A stretch of 64,000 bases of DNA from Paenibacillaceae bacterium. Lineage in GTDB: Bacteria > Bacillota > Bacilli > Paenibacillales > Paenibacillaceae. The position numbers and the translations under genes were made by a program. The stretch's first letter is position 1. The number at the start of each line of letters is the position of its first letter. A model generated the notes under the pieces. It did not search any database and was not told the DNA's origin. It saw only the letters and a list, made by a program, of their open reading frames with translations. Location of the stretch: NCBI GenBank assembly GCA_900766135.1, contig CAAFUF010000006.1, forward strand, positions 1 to 64,000. Reading direction: 5' to 3'. Shown here piece after piece: positions 24,242 through 33,587 of the stretch.

Positions 24242-24694
24242 TTATGCCTCGCCGCCGGGACTGTCCACGATCAGGGTCACCGGCCCCCAATTTGTCAGCT
24301 CGACGTCCATTTCCGCACCGAAGACGCCGGTTTCGACCGTCAGCCCTTTCGCTCGAAGCAATTCATTAAACCGCTCGTACAGCGGCTCGGCCGTTTCCGG
24401 CCGGGCCGCCGCCATGAAATTCGGACGTCTGCCCTTGCGGCAATCGCCGTACAGGGTAAACTGGGATACCGATAAAATCGTCCCGCCGATCTCCGTTACC
24501 GCGAGGTTCATCTTGCCCGCTTCGTCCTCGAAAATCCGCAAGCCGGCGATCTTCTCCGCCAAATAGGCGGCATCCTGCTCGGTGTCCTCATGCGTTACGC
24601 CGACCAGCAGCATCAGACCGGGGCCGATCGCCCCTACCGTTTCTCCCGCTACGTTCACACGCGCCTGGCGGCAGCGCTGTACGACTACTCTCAT
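24242..24694 (-). CDS. dtd: D-aminoacyl-tRNA deacylase
   Basis: Removes D-amino acids, and glycine mischarged on tRNA-Ala, from tRNA. 150 residues. The two active-site motifs are SVSQFTLYGD near residue 75 and NWGPVTLIVDS near the C-terminus; the usual second motif is NxGPVT, so a tryptophan fills the variable place. AAAGGA precedes the ATG with a rather long spacer. It follows relA by 25 bp on the same strand, the order seen in Bacillus (relA-dtd). Confidence 0.95.
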   Translation of the reverse strand: MRVVVQRCRQARVNVAGETVGAIGPGLMLLVGVTHEDTEQDAAYLAEKIAGLRIFEDEAGKMNLAVTEIGGTILSVSQFTLYGDCRKGRRPNFMAAARPETAEPLYERFNELLRAKGLTVETGVFGAEMDVELTNWGPVTLIVDSPGGEA

Positions 24695-24719
24695 CTGGGT
24701 TCGAATCCTTTCCTACCTG

Positions 24720-26897
24720 TTACTGCATAATCCGATGGACCGTATAGACATCCTTCACCCGTTTGATTTTCTCCACGACGGATTGCAGATGATCGGTATT
24801 GCGGATCAGGATCGTCATATGCACCAAAGCCATTTTGTTCTTATCCGACCGGCCCGAGACGGCCGAAATATTCGTTTTGCTTTCCGATACGGCCTGCAGC
24901 ACTTCGTTGAGGAAGTTGCGGCGATCGTGGCCGGTAATTTCGATATCGACGCTGTAATTCGCTTCGATCGCTTCTTCCCATTCCACATCGATCACGCGCG
25001 CCGCTTCCTCGCCGTCTCCCCCGCCCGGAATGTTCGGGCAGTCGCTGCGATGCACCGATACGCCCCGGCCTCGGGTGATGTAGCCGACGATGTCGTCGCC
25101 CGGTACCGGATTGCAGCATCTGGCAAAGCGCACCAGCAGATTGTCGATTCCCTTCACGACTACGCCGTTCGTCGGGCGATGCCGGCGTTCTTCCGGCGCC
25201 TTGACCTCTTTGACCTCCGAGGTCAGCTCGATATGCCCGGCGGCCTCTTCCTGCTCCTTGCGCAGCTTCTCGGTCAGCTTCGTCACGACCTGCGAGGCCG
25301 TGATTCCGCCGAACCCGATCGCCGACAGCATGTCGTCGATGTCGTTGAAGGCGTATTTCTTCGCCGCCTCCAGCAGCTTGTCGTCGCTCATCCACTGGGA
25401 AGGTTCGATTCCCGCCCGCTTCAGCTCACGTTCGATCGCTTCGCGGCCTTTTTCCACGTTCTCTTCGCGTTTCTCTTTCTTGAACCATTGCTTGATTTTG
25501 CTGCGGGCATGGGAGGATTGGGCGATTTTCAGCCAGTCCTGGCTGGGTCCGTACGAATGCTTGGACGTCAAAATCTCCACGATGTCCCCGGTTTTCAGCC
25601 GATGATCCAACGGCACGATCCGCCCGTTCACCTTAGCCCCGATCGTCCGGTTCCCGACCTCGGTATGGATGCGATACGCAAAATCCAGCGGCACGGAGCC
25701 CGCCGGCAGCTCGATGACTTCCCCGGACGGCGTAAATACGAAGACGAGGTCCGAGAAAAAATCCATTTTCAGCGACTCCACGAACTCCGAAGCATCCTTC
25801 GCTTCATGCTGAAGCTCAAGGATTTCGTTAAAGAACGTGATTTTATTTTCCAAGCCGCCCGTTCCCGTGCCTTCCTTATATGCCCAGTGCGCCGCAATCC
25901 CGTATTCGGCCGTCCGGTGCATTTCCCACGTGCGGATCTGAACCTCCGTTGGTTCCCCGTTCGGGCCGACGACCGTCGTATGCAGCGACTGGTACATGTT
26001 CGCCTTCGGCATGGCGATATAATCCTTAAATCGTCCCGGCATCGGTTTCCACAACGTGTGGATGATCCCCAGGGTTGCGTAACAATCCTTGATATTGTCA
26101 ACGATGATGCGAATGGCCAGCAGATCGTAAATTTCATTGAACTGCTTGTTTTTCATCGTCATTTTCTTATACACGCTGTAAATATGCTTGGGACGCCCTG
26201 ACAAATCCGCCTGTACGCCCATTTCTTCCAGCTTCTCGGCGATGCGGGAAATGACGTTCTTGATGTATTCCTCGCGCTCCGCCCGTTTCTTGCGCATCAA
26301 GTTGGCGATCCGGTAATATTGCTGCGGGTTCAGGTACCGCAGGGCGATATCTTCCATTTCCCATTTGATCGCGGAAATCCCGAGCCGATTGGCAATCGGG
26401 CAGAAAATCTCCAGCGTCTCGTAAGCGATCCGGCGCTGACTCTCCTCGGACTGGTATTTCAGCGTTCGCATATTGTGCAGCCGGTCCGCCAGTTTAATGA
26501 CGATCACCCGGATGTCCTGCGCCATCGCAATGAACATTTTGCGGTAGTTTTCGTTCTGCTGCTCCTCTTTGGATTGGAATTTGATCCGCTCCAGCTTGGT
26601 TAACCCGTCGACGAGCAAAGCACAATCACTGCCAAAATGCTCCTGTATCTCCTTTAAAGACACCGTCGTGTCTTCAACCACATCATGAAGCAGGGCCGCA
26701 ATGACCGACAGCGCATCCATCTGCATGTTAACAACAATATCCGCCACAGCCAAAGGATGGAGAATATAAGGTTCCCCGGATTTACGAACCTGTCCGTGAT
26801 GGGCTTCGTCCGCAAACTCGTACGCTTCCCGAATCCGATCGAGATCCGGTTCCTTTATATAGGCAGACGCCTTTTCGAGTAATTGCTCTATGCCCAT
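24720..26897 (-). CDS. relA: Bifunctional (p)ppGpp synthetase/hydrolase RelA
   Basis: Controls the stringent response by making and degrading (p)ppGpp. Domains in order: hydrolase with HLLHD-type motif (LLHDVVEDT, His71-Asp72), synthetase with RPKHIYSVYKKM and GRFKDYIAMPKANMYQSLHT, TGS domain (FVFTPSGEVIELPAGSVPLD), zinc-finger region with ARCCNPVPGDDIVGY, and a C-terminal ACT domain. 725 residues is standard, and both catalytic halves look complete. The ATG has a weak AGGATC site. Upstream, uraA is inserted in the opposite direction between it and apt. Confidence 0.96.
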   Translation of the reverse strand: MGIEQLLEKASAYIKEPDLDRIREAYEFADEAHHGQVRKSGEPYILHPLAVADIVVNMQMDALSVIAALLHDVVEDTTVSLKEIQEHFGSDCALLVDGLTKLERIKFQSKEEQQNENYRKMFIAMAQDIRVIVIKLADRLHNMRTLKYQSEESQRRIAYETLEIFCPIANRLGISAIKWEMEDIALRYLNPQQYYRIANLMRKKRAEREEYIKNVISRIAEKLEEMGVQADLSGRPKHIYSVYKKMTMKNKQFNEIYDLLAIRIIVDNIKDCYATLGIIHTLWKPMPGRFKDYIAMPKANMYQSLHTTVVGPNGEPTEVQIRTWEMHRTAEYGIAAHWAYKEGTGTGGLENKITFFNEILELQHEAKDASEFVESLKMDFFSDLVFVFTPSGEVIELPAGSVPLDFAYRIHTEVGNRTIGAKVNGRIVPLDHRLKTGDIVEILTSKHSYGPSQDWLKIAQSSHARSKIKQWFKKEKREENVEKGREAIERELKRAGIEPSQWMSDDKLLEAAKKYAFNDIDDMLSAIGFGGITASQVVTKLTEKLRKEQEEAAGHIELTSEVKEVKAPEERRHRPTNGVVVKGIDNLLVRFARCCNPVPGDDIVGYITRGRGVSVHRSDCPNIPGGGDGEEAARVIDVEWEEAIEANYSVDIEITGHDRRNFLNEVLQAVSESKTNISAVSGRSDKNKMALVHMTILIRNTDHLQSVVEKIKRVKDVYTVHRIMQ

Positions 26898-27141
26898 TGA
26901 GATCCTGTTGATTCCTTTCTATATGAAAATATACTAAAAAAACGCATACAAGAGCATAATTCGCCTCATTTTGATTTCCTATAATTATGACTCTTGCGTT
27001 CCCTCCCGTCAACTCCGGGTATTGTCCTTCCCGCATGGACACCCGGCGCAACGCAATCCTGATGAATTTGTATGCCGAGAGGCGCGTAATGGGAATGATG
27101 AATGAGGATGTGGAGAAAATGCAAAGTCAAGTAAATTTCTG

Positions 27142-27170
27142 TTGAAAATTGTCGGCATTGTCATTATCCT
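27142..27170 (+). promoter_or_regulatory. Possible sigma-A promoter of uraA
   Basis: TTGAAA at 27142-27147 and TATCCT at 27165-27170 are separated by 17 bp, about 47 bp before the uraA start. The relA-uraA gap (26898-27217) also contains the relA promoter on the other strand, not recognised by eye. No PyrR or purine riboswitch pattern was seen. Confidence 0.4.
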
Positions 27171-27217
27171 ATTAAGGATAGTTATCTTATGAACGTATCT
27201 ATAGAGGAGTGAACGCG

Positions 27218-28507
27218 TTGCAACGTGAAATTCAAGTTAATGAGAAAGTCCCGTTCGGACCGGGCGTGCTGTTAAGCCTGCAGCACTTATTTGCCATGTT
27301 CGGAAGCACGGTGCTGGTGCCCAACCTGTTTGGCGTGGACCCCGGCATGATCTTGCTGATGAACGGCATCGGCACCCTGTTGTATATCCTCATCTGTAAA
27401 GGAAAAATTCCAGCTTACCTTGGCTCCAGCTTTGCCTTTATTTCACCGGTCATGGCCGTGCTGGCCAGTCATCCGGGGAACGGCTACGCACTGGCGCTTG
27501 GCGCGTTCATCGTCACCGGGGTCATCTTCGTCGTGTTTGCCCTGTTGATCAAGTATGCCGGCACCAAATGGATCGATGTCGTGTTCCCGCCGGCAGCTAT
27601 GGGGGCCATCGTCGCCTTGATCGGTCTGGAATTGATTCCGGTCGCGGCCGGGATGGCCGGTTGGATCAATTCCGATCCTGCTGCAGCCTGGTCGCCCAAT
27701 TCGACGGACATCACGTTATCTCTGGTGACGCTTGGCGTTACGATGCTGGGCGCCGTTCTGTTCCGCGGCTTCCCGAAGATCATCCACATCCTGATCGGGA
27801 TCGTTGTTGGTTATGTACTTGCTTACTTCATGGGCGAGGTGAACACCGCGGCCATCGCCGAGGCCAAGTGGTTTACCATGCCGACGGTAACGACCCCGCA
27901 ATGGGACATCTCGGTCATCTATTCGATCATTCCGGTTGCGCTGGTGGTCATCGTGGAGCATATCGGCCACTTGCTAGTCACGAGCAACATCGTGGGCAAG
28001 GATTTGTCCAAGGATCCGGGGCTGCACCATTCGCTGATGGGGAACGGGATTTCCACGATCCTGTCCGGTTTCGTCGGATCGACGCCTAACACGACTTACG
28101 GGGAAAACATCGGCGTCATGGCGCTGACCCGCGTCTATTCCGTATTCGTGATTGGCGGCGCGGCCATCTTCGCGATTTTACTCTCCTTCTCTGGGAAGTT
28201 CTCCACGTTGATTGCCGTGATCCCGCCTCCCGTCATGGGCGGCGTATCCCTTCTCCTGTTTGGCGTGATCGCCGCTTCGGGCCTGAGGATTCTCGTGGAG
28301 CAAAAGGTGGACTACTCCAAGCCGACCAACCTGCTGCTGACGACGATCGTTCTGGTGATCGGCCTTAGCGGCACCAAGCTGACGATGGGCAACGTCGAAC
28401 TGAAAGGAATGGCTCTGGCCACCATCATTGGCATTTTGATCAGCCTGTTCTTCAAACTGATCCAAGTGTTGAAATTAAGCAACGACAGCGAAGAAGCTGC
28501 GCACTAA
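27218..28507 (+). CDS. uraA: Uracil permease, NCS2 family
   Basis: Membrane symporter of the nucleobase/ascorbate family, 429 residues and about 14 spans. The signature GSTPNTTYGENIGVMALTRV and PPAAMGAIVALIGLELIP match uracil permeases (UraA/PyrP) better than xanthine permeases. The TTG at 27218 lies eight bases after GAGGAG; a GTG three codons earlier overlaps that site. It is the only plus-strand gene between relA and apt. Uracil as substrate is inferred from the signature. Confidence 0.9.
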   Translation: MQREIQVNEKVPFGPGVLLSLQHLFAMFGSTVLVPNLFGVDPGMILLMNGIGTLLYILICKGKIPAYLGSSFAFISPVMAVLASHPGNGYALALGAFIVTGVIFVVFALLIKYAGTKWIDVVFPPAAMGAIVALIGLELIPVAAGMAGWINSDPAAAWSPNSTDITLSLVTLGVTMLGAVLFRGFPKIIHILIGIVVGYVLAYFMGEVNTAAIAEAKWFTMPTVTTPQWDISVIYSIIPVALVVIVEHIGHLLVTSNIVGKDLSKDPGLHHSLMGNGISTILSGFVGSTPNTTYGENIGVMALTRVYSVFVIGGAAIFAILLSFSGKFSTLIAVIPPPVMGGVSLLLFGVIAASGLRILVEQKVDYSKPTNLLLTTIVLVIGLSGTKLTMGNVELKGMALATIIGILISLFFKLIQVLKLSNDSEEAAH

Positions 28508-28557
28508 GATTATTGTTCCTAAACATTCCTATACGGGCATCTTCGATAAAAATATTA

Positions 28558-28594
28558 AGGGGCTGTTCCACGCGAGTTCGTGGGAACAGCCCCT
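28558..28594. terminator. Bidirectional terminator between uraA and apt
   Basis: AAGGGGCTGTTCCACG pairs with CGTGGGAACAGCCCCTT, one base bulged. The minus-strand side is followed by TTAATATTTTTAT, the plus-strand side by CTTCAATT. It ends convergent uraA and apt transcripts. Confidence 0.8.
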
Positions 28595-28603
28595 TCTTCA
28601 ATT

Positions 28604-29116
28604 CTAGTATTGAACCAGCGAGAATACGTCGATCCCCGGCAGCTTCTGGCGGCCGTCCAGCTCACTCAGCTCAATGAGGAACGCGGTCCCGACGACATGG
28701 CCGCCCAACTGGCGAACCAGATTGACGGAGGTCGAAATCGTCCCCCCTGTAGCCAGCAAATCGTCTGCAATCAGCACGTTTTGCCCCGGCTTCACCGCAT
28801 CGCTATGCATCGCCAACCGGTCCTTGCCGTACTCCAGGTCATATTCCACCTCGATCGTCTCGTAAGGCAGCTTCCCGCTTTTGCGAATCGGCACGAACCC
28901 TACGCCAAGCGCGTAAGCCAGCGGCGCTCCAACCACGAAACCGCGGGCCTCGGGACCCGCGATCAAATCGATCTTGAGATGGGAGACCAGCTGCTTCAGT
29001 TCGTCAACCGCCTTGCGATAAATGGCACCGTCGTTCAGCAGCGTGGTAATATCCTTGAAACTGATGCCGGGCTGAGGAAAATCAGGAATCACCCGGATGT
29101 ACTCTTTAAAATCCAA
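28604..29116 (-). CDS. apt: Adenine phosphoribosyltransferase
   Basis: Salvages adenine to AMP with PRPP in the cytoplasm. 170 residues with IPDFPQPGISFKDIT at the N-terminus, typical of Apt, GPEARGF near residue 54, and the PRPP-binding loop VLIADDLLATGGT at residues 114-126. The start is TTG with AGGAGG eight bases upstream. It lies 57 bp after recJ in the same direction, as in Bacillus. Confidence 0.96.
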   Translation of the reverse strand: MDFKEYIRVIPDFPQPGISFKDITTLLNDGAIYRKAVDELKQLVSHLKIDLIAGPEARGFVVGAPLAYALGVGFVPIRKSGKLPYETIEVEYDLEYGKDRLAMHSDAVKPGQNVLIADDLLATGGTISTSVNLVRQLGGHVVGTAFLIELSELDGRQKLPGIDVFSLVQY

Positions 29117-29173
29117 ACCAATCTCCTCCTAGTTCAAATACGTGCGAATCGTTTCCATTTCTCGAAAAATCAT

Positions 29174-31579
29174 TTATGAAGCTCCCTGAATATGGGTTAG
29201 CATCCACTCGGTAATTTCGGGTACCCGGCCGTACTCCAGCATCTGTTCGATTTCAGCCAGCAGTCCCAGCTCCCGGTAGCGGCTTGACGTTTCCAGCGCC
29301 TGCTTGGAAGGTGACGGATGGATCCGCACCATCCCCGATGCCCGGATAATGAATCCCAGCTCTTCGAACACTCCCAGCGACATCTCCACCATTCGCTTGG
29401 ACCAGCCGGTGCGTTTCGCAAGCGCCACGATCAGGTCTTCCTCGCGAAGTCCTTGCCCGGCCCCGCGATGGATAAAGCTGTACACCAACTTGAAATGATC
29501 CCGGGAAGGCGGTTCGATCCGCTCTTGGGGCGAACGCGGGGATTGCAGCAGGTAGATGCGCTCCAGTCCGGTAAATCCGGATACCATCCCGGTCCAGCCC
29601 TCCGGCGATTCCGGAAGCTCCAGGACGAACAGCGTCGCCGTAGCGTCGATTCCGGCCGCTTGCGCGAGGTCGTTGCCAGGACGCACGCCAACGTTCTTAT
29701 CATATACCCAAACCGCGGTATCCTTCAAATCAAGGGTCTGGAAAAAAGCGGAACCCTCGTTGAGCACAACGGCGGACGTTCCCGAACCGCAGGCGGGCAG
29801 CTTGCCCAGCCTCCCGCGCAGTTCGTCCAGCAGCAGCGCCGGGTTCCGGGAGCCGCGGTAATCGAACACCTGCAGGTGCGTCACCGCCAGATCCTGAATC
29901 ATCAGCTGCGGCTTGCGCGATCCGTTCCATTCGTTGATTCCGGCTTCCGCGACGATATCCACCCGAGCTTCCTCCGCCAGCAGCGAAGCCAATTCGCCTT
30001 TGCCGAACGCGACCGCCTCGACCGTTTTGCCGTTTTGGCCAAGAATCAGCTTCAAGTGCTTGCCGTCTTTGCCCATCTGGCGGCACTCCAGCAGCTTCAG
30101 ACCGCGGAGTAGCAGTCTCGGGCAGGTGTTGGCCATGCCGAACGGCGCCAGATGCTGGAGCTGCTCGATGGCTTGCAGCGTGACGTCCTTTAAGGAGCAA
30201 GCCAAATCCGTCTGCAGGACCGGCACGAAATGCTCCGGACCAAGCCGGCCAGCGGCAAATGCATTGAGCCGGCGGCCGAATTCCTCCAGCCGCTCCCGAC
30301 CGAGGGACATGCCTGCCGCCGAAGGATGCCCGCCGAAATGATCGAGCAGGTCGGCACAATCCGTTAACGCTTCGTAAATGTCGAAGCCGGGTATCGAACG
30401 TGCCGAGCCTTTGCACTCCCCGGTTTCCGGATGAATGCCCAGCACGATCGTCGGGCGATAATAACGTTCCAGCAATTTAGAAGCTACGATGCCAACGACG
30501 CCGGCATTCCATCCTTCGCCGGCCACGACGATCACGTCGGGCAAACCGTCCGCTTCCGCCTGGCCTTCCAGTTGCTGCAACGCCTCTTGTACCATGTCCT
30601 CAACAAGCATCTGACGCTCTTTGTTAAGGATATCGAGCTCCTCGGCGATCGCCTCGGCTTCTTCCAGGCTCTCTGCCGTCAATAGGGCGACCGCCCGGTT
30701 GGCGTGGCTCATGCGGCCGCTGGCATTAATCCGCGGCGCCAAGCCGAAGGCGACGGCCGTCGAAGTCACTTCTCCGCTGGACCAGCCGGACGTTCCGAGC
30801 AGCGCCGTCATTCCCGGGAAAGCCGACTGCGCCATCGATACGAGACCCGCCTTGACTATGACGCGGTTCTCTCCAGTCAACGGCATCAGGTCGGCGATCG
30901 TTCCCAGCGCAGCGAGCTCCGTCCAGGCTTGGGGGGTGTCCTCCCCCAGAAGCGCCTGAGCCAGCTTGTATGCCACGCCAACCCCGGCCAGTCCTTTAAA
31001 CGGATACGTGCAGTACGGCAGCTTCGGGTTAATTAAGGCATACGCTTCCGGTAAAACCGTCGGCGGTTCGTGATGGTCCGTGACGATCACGTCCATGCCG
31101 GCTGCATGAGCGTAAGCCACCTGATCGACCGCGCTGATCCCCGTATCGACCGTCACGATCAGCGTAAAGCCCTTCTTATGAAAATGTTCCAACACCGGGA
31201 TATGCAAACCATACCCTTCTTTGGTTCGGTGCGGAATGTAGAAATCATATGTAGCGCCGAGACGCCTCATCAAATGGATCATTAAGGTCGTAGACGAAAC
31301 GCCGTCTGCATCATAATCTCCGTAGATCAAGATCCGCTCCCCGTTCTCCACCGCGCGGCGGATCCGAGGGACGGCTTCCTTCATGCCGCTGAGCAGCATG
31401 GGATCATGTTGATCCGCAAGGCTTCCTTTTAAGAAAAGCTCCGCTTCCTCCGGGCGATCCATCCCCCGTGTGACCAGCAAAGACGCGAGCAGCGGAGAAA
31501 TGTTCAGCTGGCCGGCAAGCCGGCTGGCAGACGTTTCGTCACAGGGCAGCTGTGACCAGCGATATTTGGCATGAAGCAA
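29174..31579 (-). CDS. recJ: Single-stranded-DNA exonuclease RecJ
   Basis: 5'-3' ssDNA exonuclease in recombination and repair. The DHH phosphoesterase core has IYGDYDADGVSSTTL near residue 87, VTVDTGI and VTDHHEPP, and the DHHA1 domain has GGHPSAAGMSL. Firmicute RecJ proteins carry an extra C-terminal domain, which explains the 801-residue length. I place the start at the TTG at 31579, eight bases after AGAAGG, giving MLHAKYRW; a GTG three codons earlier overlaps the site. It follows the CDF-like gene by 41 bp. Confidence 0.93.
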   Translation of the reverse strand: MLHAKYRWSQLPCDETSASRLAGQLNISPLLASLLVTRGMDRPEEAELFLKGSLADQHDPMLLSGMKEAVPRIRRAVENGERILIYGDYDADGVSSTTLMIHLMRRLGATYDFYIPHRTKEGYGLHIPVLEHFHKKGFTLIVTVDTGISAVDQVAYAHAAGMDVIVTDHHEPPTVLPEAYALINPKLPYCTYPFKGLAGVGVAYKLAQALLGEDTPQAWTELAALGTIADLMPLTGENRVIVKAGLVSMAQSAFPGMTALLGTSGWSSGEVTSTAVAFGLAPRINASGRMSHANRAVALLTAESLEEAEAIAEELDILNKERQMLVEDMVQEALQQLEGQAEADGLPDVIVVAGEGWNAGVVGIVASKLLERYYRPTIVLGIHPETGECKGSARSIPGFDIYEALTDCADLLDHFGGHPSAAGMSLGRERLEEFGRRLNAFAAGRLGPEHFVPVLQTDLACSLKDVTLQAIEQLQHLAPFGMANTCPRLLLRGLKLLECRQMGKDGKHLKLILGQNGKTVEAVAFGKGELASLLAEEARVDIVAEAGINEWNGSRKPQLMIQDLAVTHLQVFDYRGSRNPALLLDELRGRLGKLPACGSGTSAVVLNEGSAFFQTLDLKDTAVWVYDKNVGVRPGNDLAQAAGIDATATLFVLELPESPEGWTGMVSGFTGLERIYLLQSPRSPQERIEPPSRDHFKLVYSFIHRGAGQGLREEDLIVALAKRTGWSKRMVEMSLGVFEELGFIIRASGMVRIHPSPSKQALETSSRYRELGLLAEIEQMLEYGRVPEITEWMLTHIQGAS

Positions 31580-31620
31580 AAGCGGCACCTTCTTTCTTCC
31601 TGTCGGTTACCCGGGCCGGC

Positions 31621-32577
31621 TCACTGAAGCAGGTTCGGCAAGTCGCTGTCGGATTCCTCGGTATTGCTCTTGTACGGATATCCCGCCTCATAAGGCGCGA
31701 CATGAATCCGGACGTCGGTGATATGGGAAAAACGGTTGAGCAGCAGCATCTTGGCCCGGTTGGCGATGTCGTTGGCTTCCATGACGGTGATTTTGGGATT
31801 GACGCTGATCTTGGCGGTCACGGTGACATAATGGCCATTCTCCTGCGCTTTCAAATCATCCACGGTAATGACCCCGTGCACTCGCTGAACCGTTTCGATC
31901 AATGAAGCGGCATCCTCTTCGCGAAGCTGTGACGCAGGGGAGCCGTAAACGGAGCGTTTCACCAGCCGGTAAACTTGAATCAGCACATGCAAAGCCACGA
32001 GGATTGCCGCACTCGGTTCAAGATACGCCATGGCCGGCAAATCCCAGGCTTGCCCGCCCATCGCTCCAAAAACCCCCGCCAGCACGATGACGGATGAGAA
32101 CAGGGAATGACGATGCTTCTCAACGATCGATTGCATGTCGGCATCCGCCTTCTTGCGGGGCAACCGCAGCTTGCCCTGAAACAGGGTTTCCCGTAAAGCC
32201 ATCGACAGAAGCACGGCCGCCAAAACGAAGGTTTCCGGCGGAGTGGTATCCGCCTCGGCGATGTCGGCGATAGCCGCAATCCCCAGCTGCACGGCGCCCA
32301 TGAGCAGAAAGACGGAGAAGAAAATGGCCGGCAGCGGCTCGGGCGACACTTTGCCCGTGGACGCCGAACGATCCCGCCGCAAACGGGAATCCCCCGGTCC
32401 AGGCAGTCTGGCGGCAATGCCGGCGGCGGCATCGTACGCAGAATATAACGCTCCGGCCAGCAAAGCCAAGCTGCCGTACAGCAAACCCACCGTCCCCAAA
32501 AAAACGGCCAGGACGATATCCCCCACGATGCCGGTCCATGCTGCCGGTTCCGGAATAACAGCTTGTTCTCGTGTCAT
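31621..32577 (-). CDS. Cation diffusion facilitator-like membrane protein, metal site altered
   Basis: 318 residues: about six membrane spans followed by a cytoplasmic alpha-beta domain (RVHGVITVDDLKAQENGHYV and NRFSHITDVRIHVAPYE), the usual CDF layout. CDF zinc/manganese exporters keep a four-ligand site, with (H/D)xxxD in both spans 2 and 5. Here span 2 reads YSAYD, so only Asp49 remains, and span 5 reads HRHSLFSS, where the aspartate is Leu159. Transport of the usual metals may therefore be changed or lost. AGGAGGGG precedes the ATG. It lies between secF and recJ. Confidence 0.75.
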   Translation of the reverse strand: MTREQAVIPEPAAWTGIVGDIVLAVFLGTVGLLYGSLALLAGALYSAYDAAAGIAARLPGPGDSRLRRDRSASTGKVSPEPLPAIFFSVFLLMGAVQLGIAAIADIAEADTTPPETFVLAAVLLSMALRETLFQGKLRLPRKKADADMQSIVEKHRHSLFSSVIVLAGVFGAMGGQAWDLPAMAYLEPSAAILVALHVLIQVYRLVKRSVYGSPASQLREEDAASLIETVQRVHGVITVDDLKAQENGHYVTVTAKISVNPKITVMEANDIANRAKMLLLNRFSHITDVRIHVAPYEAGYPYKSNTEESDSDLPNLLQ

Positions 32578-32619
32578 AATTCCCCTCCTGATGCACGTAA
32601 AACGGAATAAGAGGCGAAA

Positions 32620-32642
32620 GCCGCGTCGAAAGACGCGGCTCT
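32620..32642 (-). terminator. Probable terminator after secF
   Basis: AGCCGCGTC and GACGCGGCT form a nine-base stem with a four-base loop, followed on the minus strand by TTTCGCCTCTTATTC. It lies about 50 bp after the secF stop and before the CDF-like gene. Confidence 0.6.
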
Positions 32643-32693
32643 ATCCTTATCCAGCTAAATAGTATTGGCGGTTCAATCAGGCATAACGGCCGC

Positions 32694-33587
32694 TTAGGAT
32701 GCTTTGGCCGGTTTATGCTTTTGCTTGCTCTTCAATGCGAACCAGAGCGGGCTGGCGATAAAGATGGAGGAATACGCCCCGAAGAGCAGGCCGATGACCA
32801 TCGCCAGCGAGAACATCCGGATCGACTCCCCGCCCAGCAGGAAGAGGAAAAATGCCGCTACGAACACCGTTAATGCGGTATACAAGGAACGCATGATCGT
32901 TTGCGCTACGCTCTCGTTCACCAGTTTGATCAGATCCTGGCGGGATTTCTGCTTGGCAAACCGCAGATTTTCGCGAATCCGGTCAAAAATAACGATCGTA
33001 TCATTAATCGAATAGCCGATAATCGTCAATACGGCTACGATAAAGGTCAAGTCGACTTCGAATCGGAAAATCGAGAAGATGGCAATGACCATAAAGGCGT
33101 CATGCAGCAAAGCAACGATCGCGGCCACAGCAAACCGCCACTCAAACCGGATGCTGACATAAATGATGATCCCGATGCAGGAGATTAATACGGCGTAAAT
33201 CGCGTTGCGCGCCAGCTCCTTGGCCATTTCCGGGTCAACCGTATTCACTTCGAACGAAGCCTTCTCGTCCAATTTCGTAATTTCTGCTTTCAGCTTCGCG
33301 TCATTCTCTTCGCTTAACACTTTCGTAAACCGGATATTCATCCGGTCTTGTCCGGGACTGATGGTCGCACCGTCGTCAATGCCCATGTTCTCAAGGATGG
33401 GTTTGACTTGTTCCGCCGTCAACGACTTGGACAGCGAGATATCAACATTGGATCCCGCTTTGAAGTCGACGCTGTAGTTCAAGCCGAAGAACGACAAACA
33501 GATGATGCCGGCAATCGTCAGAACGATCGAAAGGGTGTAGAAGTATTTGCTAAGATGTACGTAATCCAGGTTCTTATTAAAGCTCAC
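32694..33587 (-). CDS. secF: Protein translocase subunit SecF
   Basis: Membrane partner of SecD that uses the proton gradient to help late export steps. About six spans; family motifs are GLNYSVDFKAGSNVDI after span 1, AVLTIIGYSINDTIVIFDRI and GVYSSIFIA-like GAYSSIFIASPL. The GTG at 33587 is ten bases after AAGGAG and gives MSFNKNLDYVHLSKY; a GTG three codons earlier is too near the site. It overlaps secD by 11 bp, so translation is coupled. SecD and SecF are separate proteins here, not fused as in B. subtilis. Confidence 0.94.
   Translation of the reverse strand: MSFNKNLDYVHLSKYFYTLSIVLTIAGIICLSFFGLNYSVDFKAGSNVDISLSKSLTAEQVKPILENMGIDDGATISPGQDRMNIRFTKVLSEENDAKLKAEITKLDEKASFEVNTVDPEMAKELARNAIYAVLISCIGIIIYVSIRFEWRFAVAAIVALLHDAFMVIAIFSIFRFEVDLTFIVAVLTIIGYSINDTIVIFDRIRENLRFAKQKSRQDLIKLVNESVAQTIMRSLYTALTVFVAAFFLFLLGGESIRMFSLAMVIGLLFGAYSSIFIASPLWFALKSKQKHKPAKAS

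Noticed and set aside
24660..24710. tRNA T-loop-like sequence tgggttcgaatcct near the dtd start
   Set aside because: No acceptor, D-arm or anticodon arm can be folded around it; it is coincidence within the dtd leader.
24582..26201. 539-codon open frame opposite relA and dtd
   Set aside because: Wholly antisense to two certain genes; the composition is that of a mirror frame with no recognisable domain.
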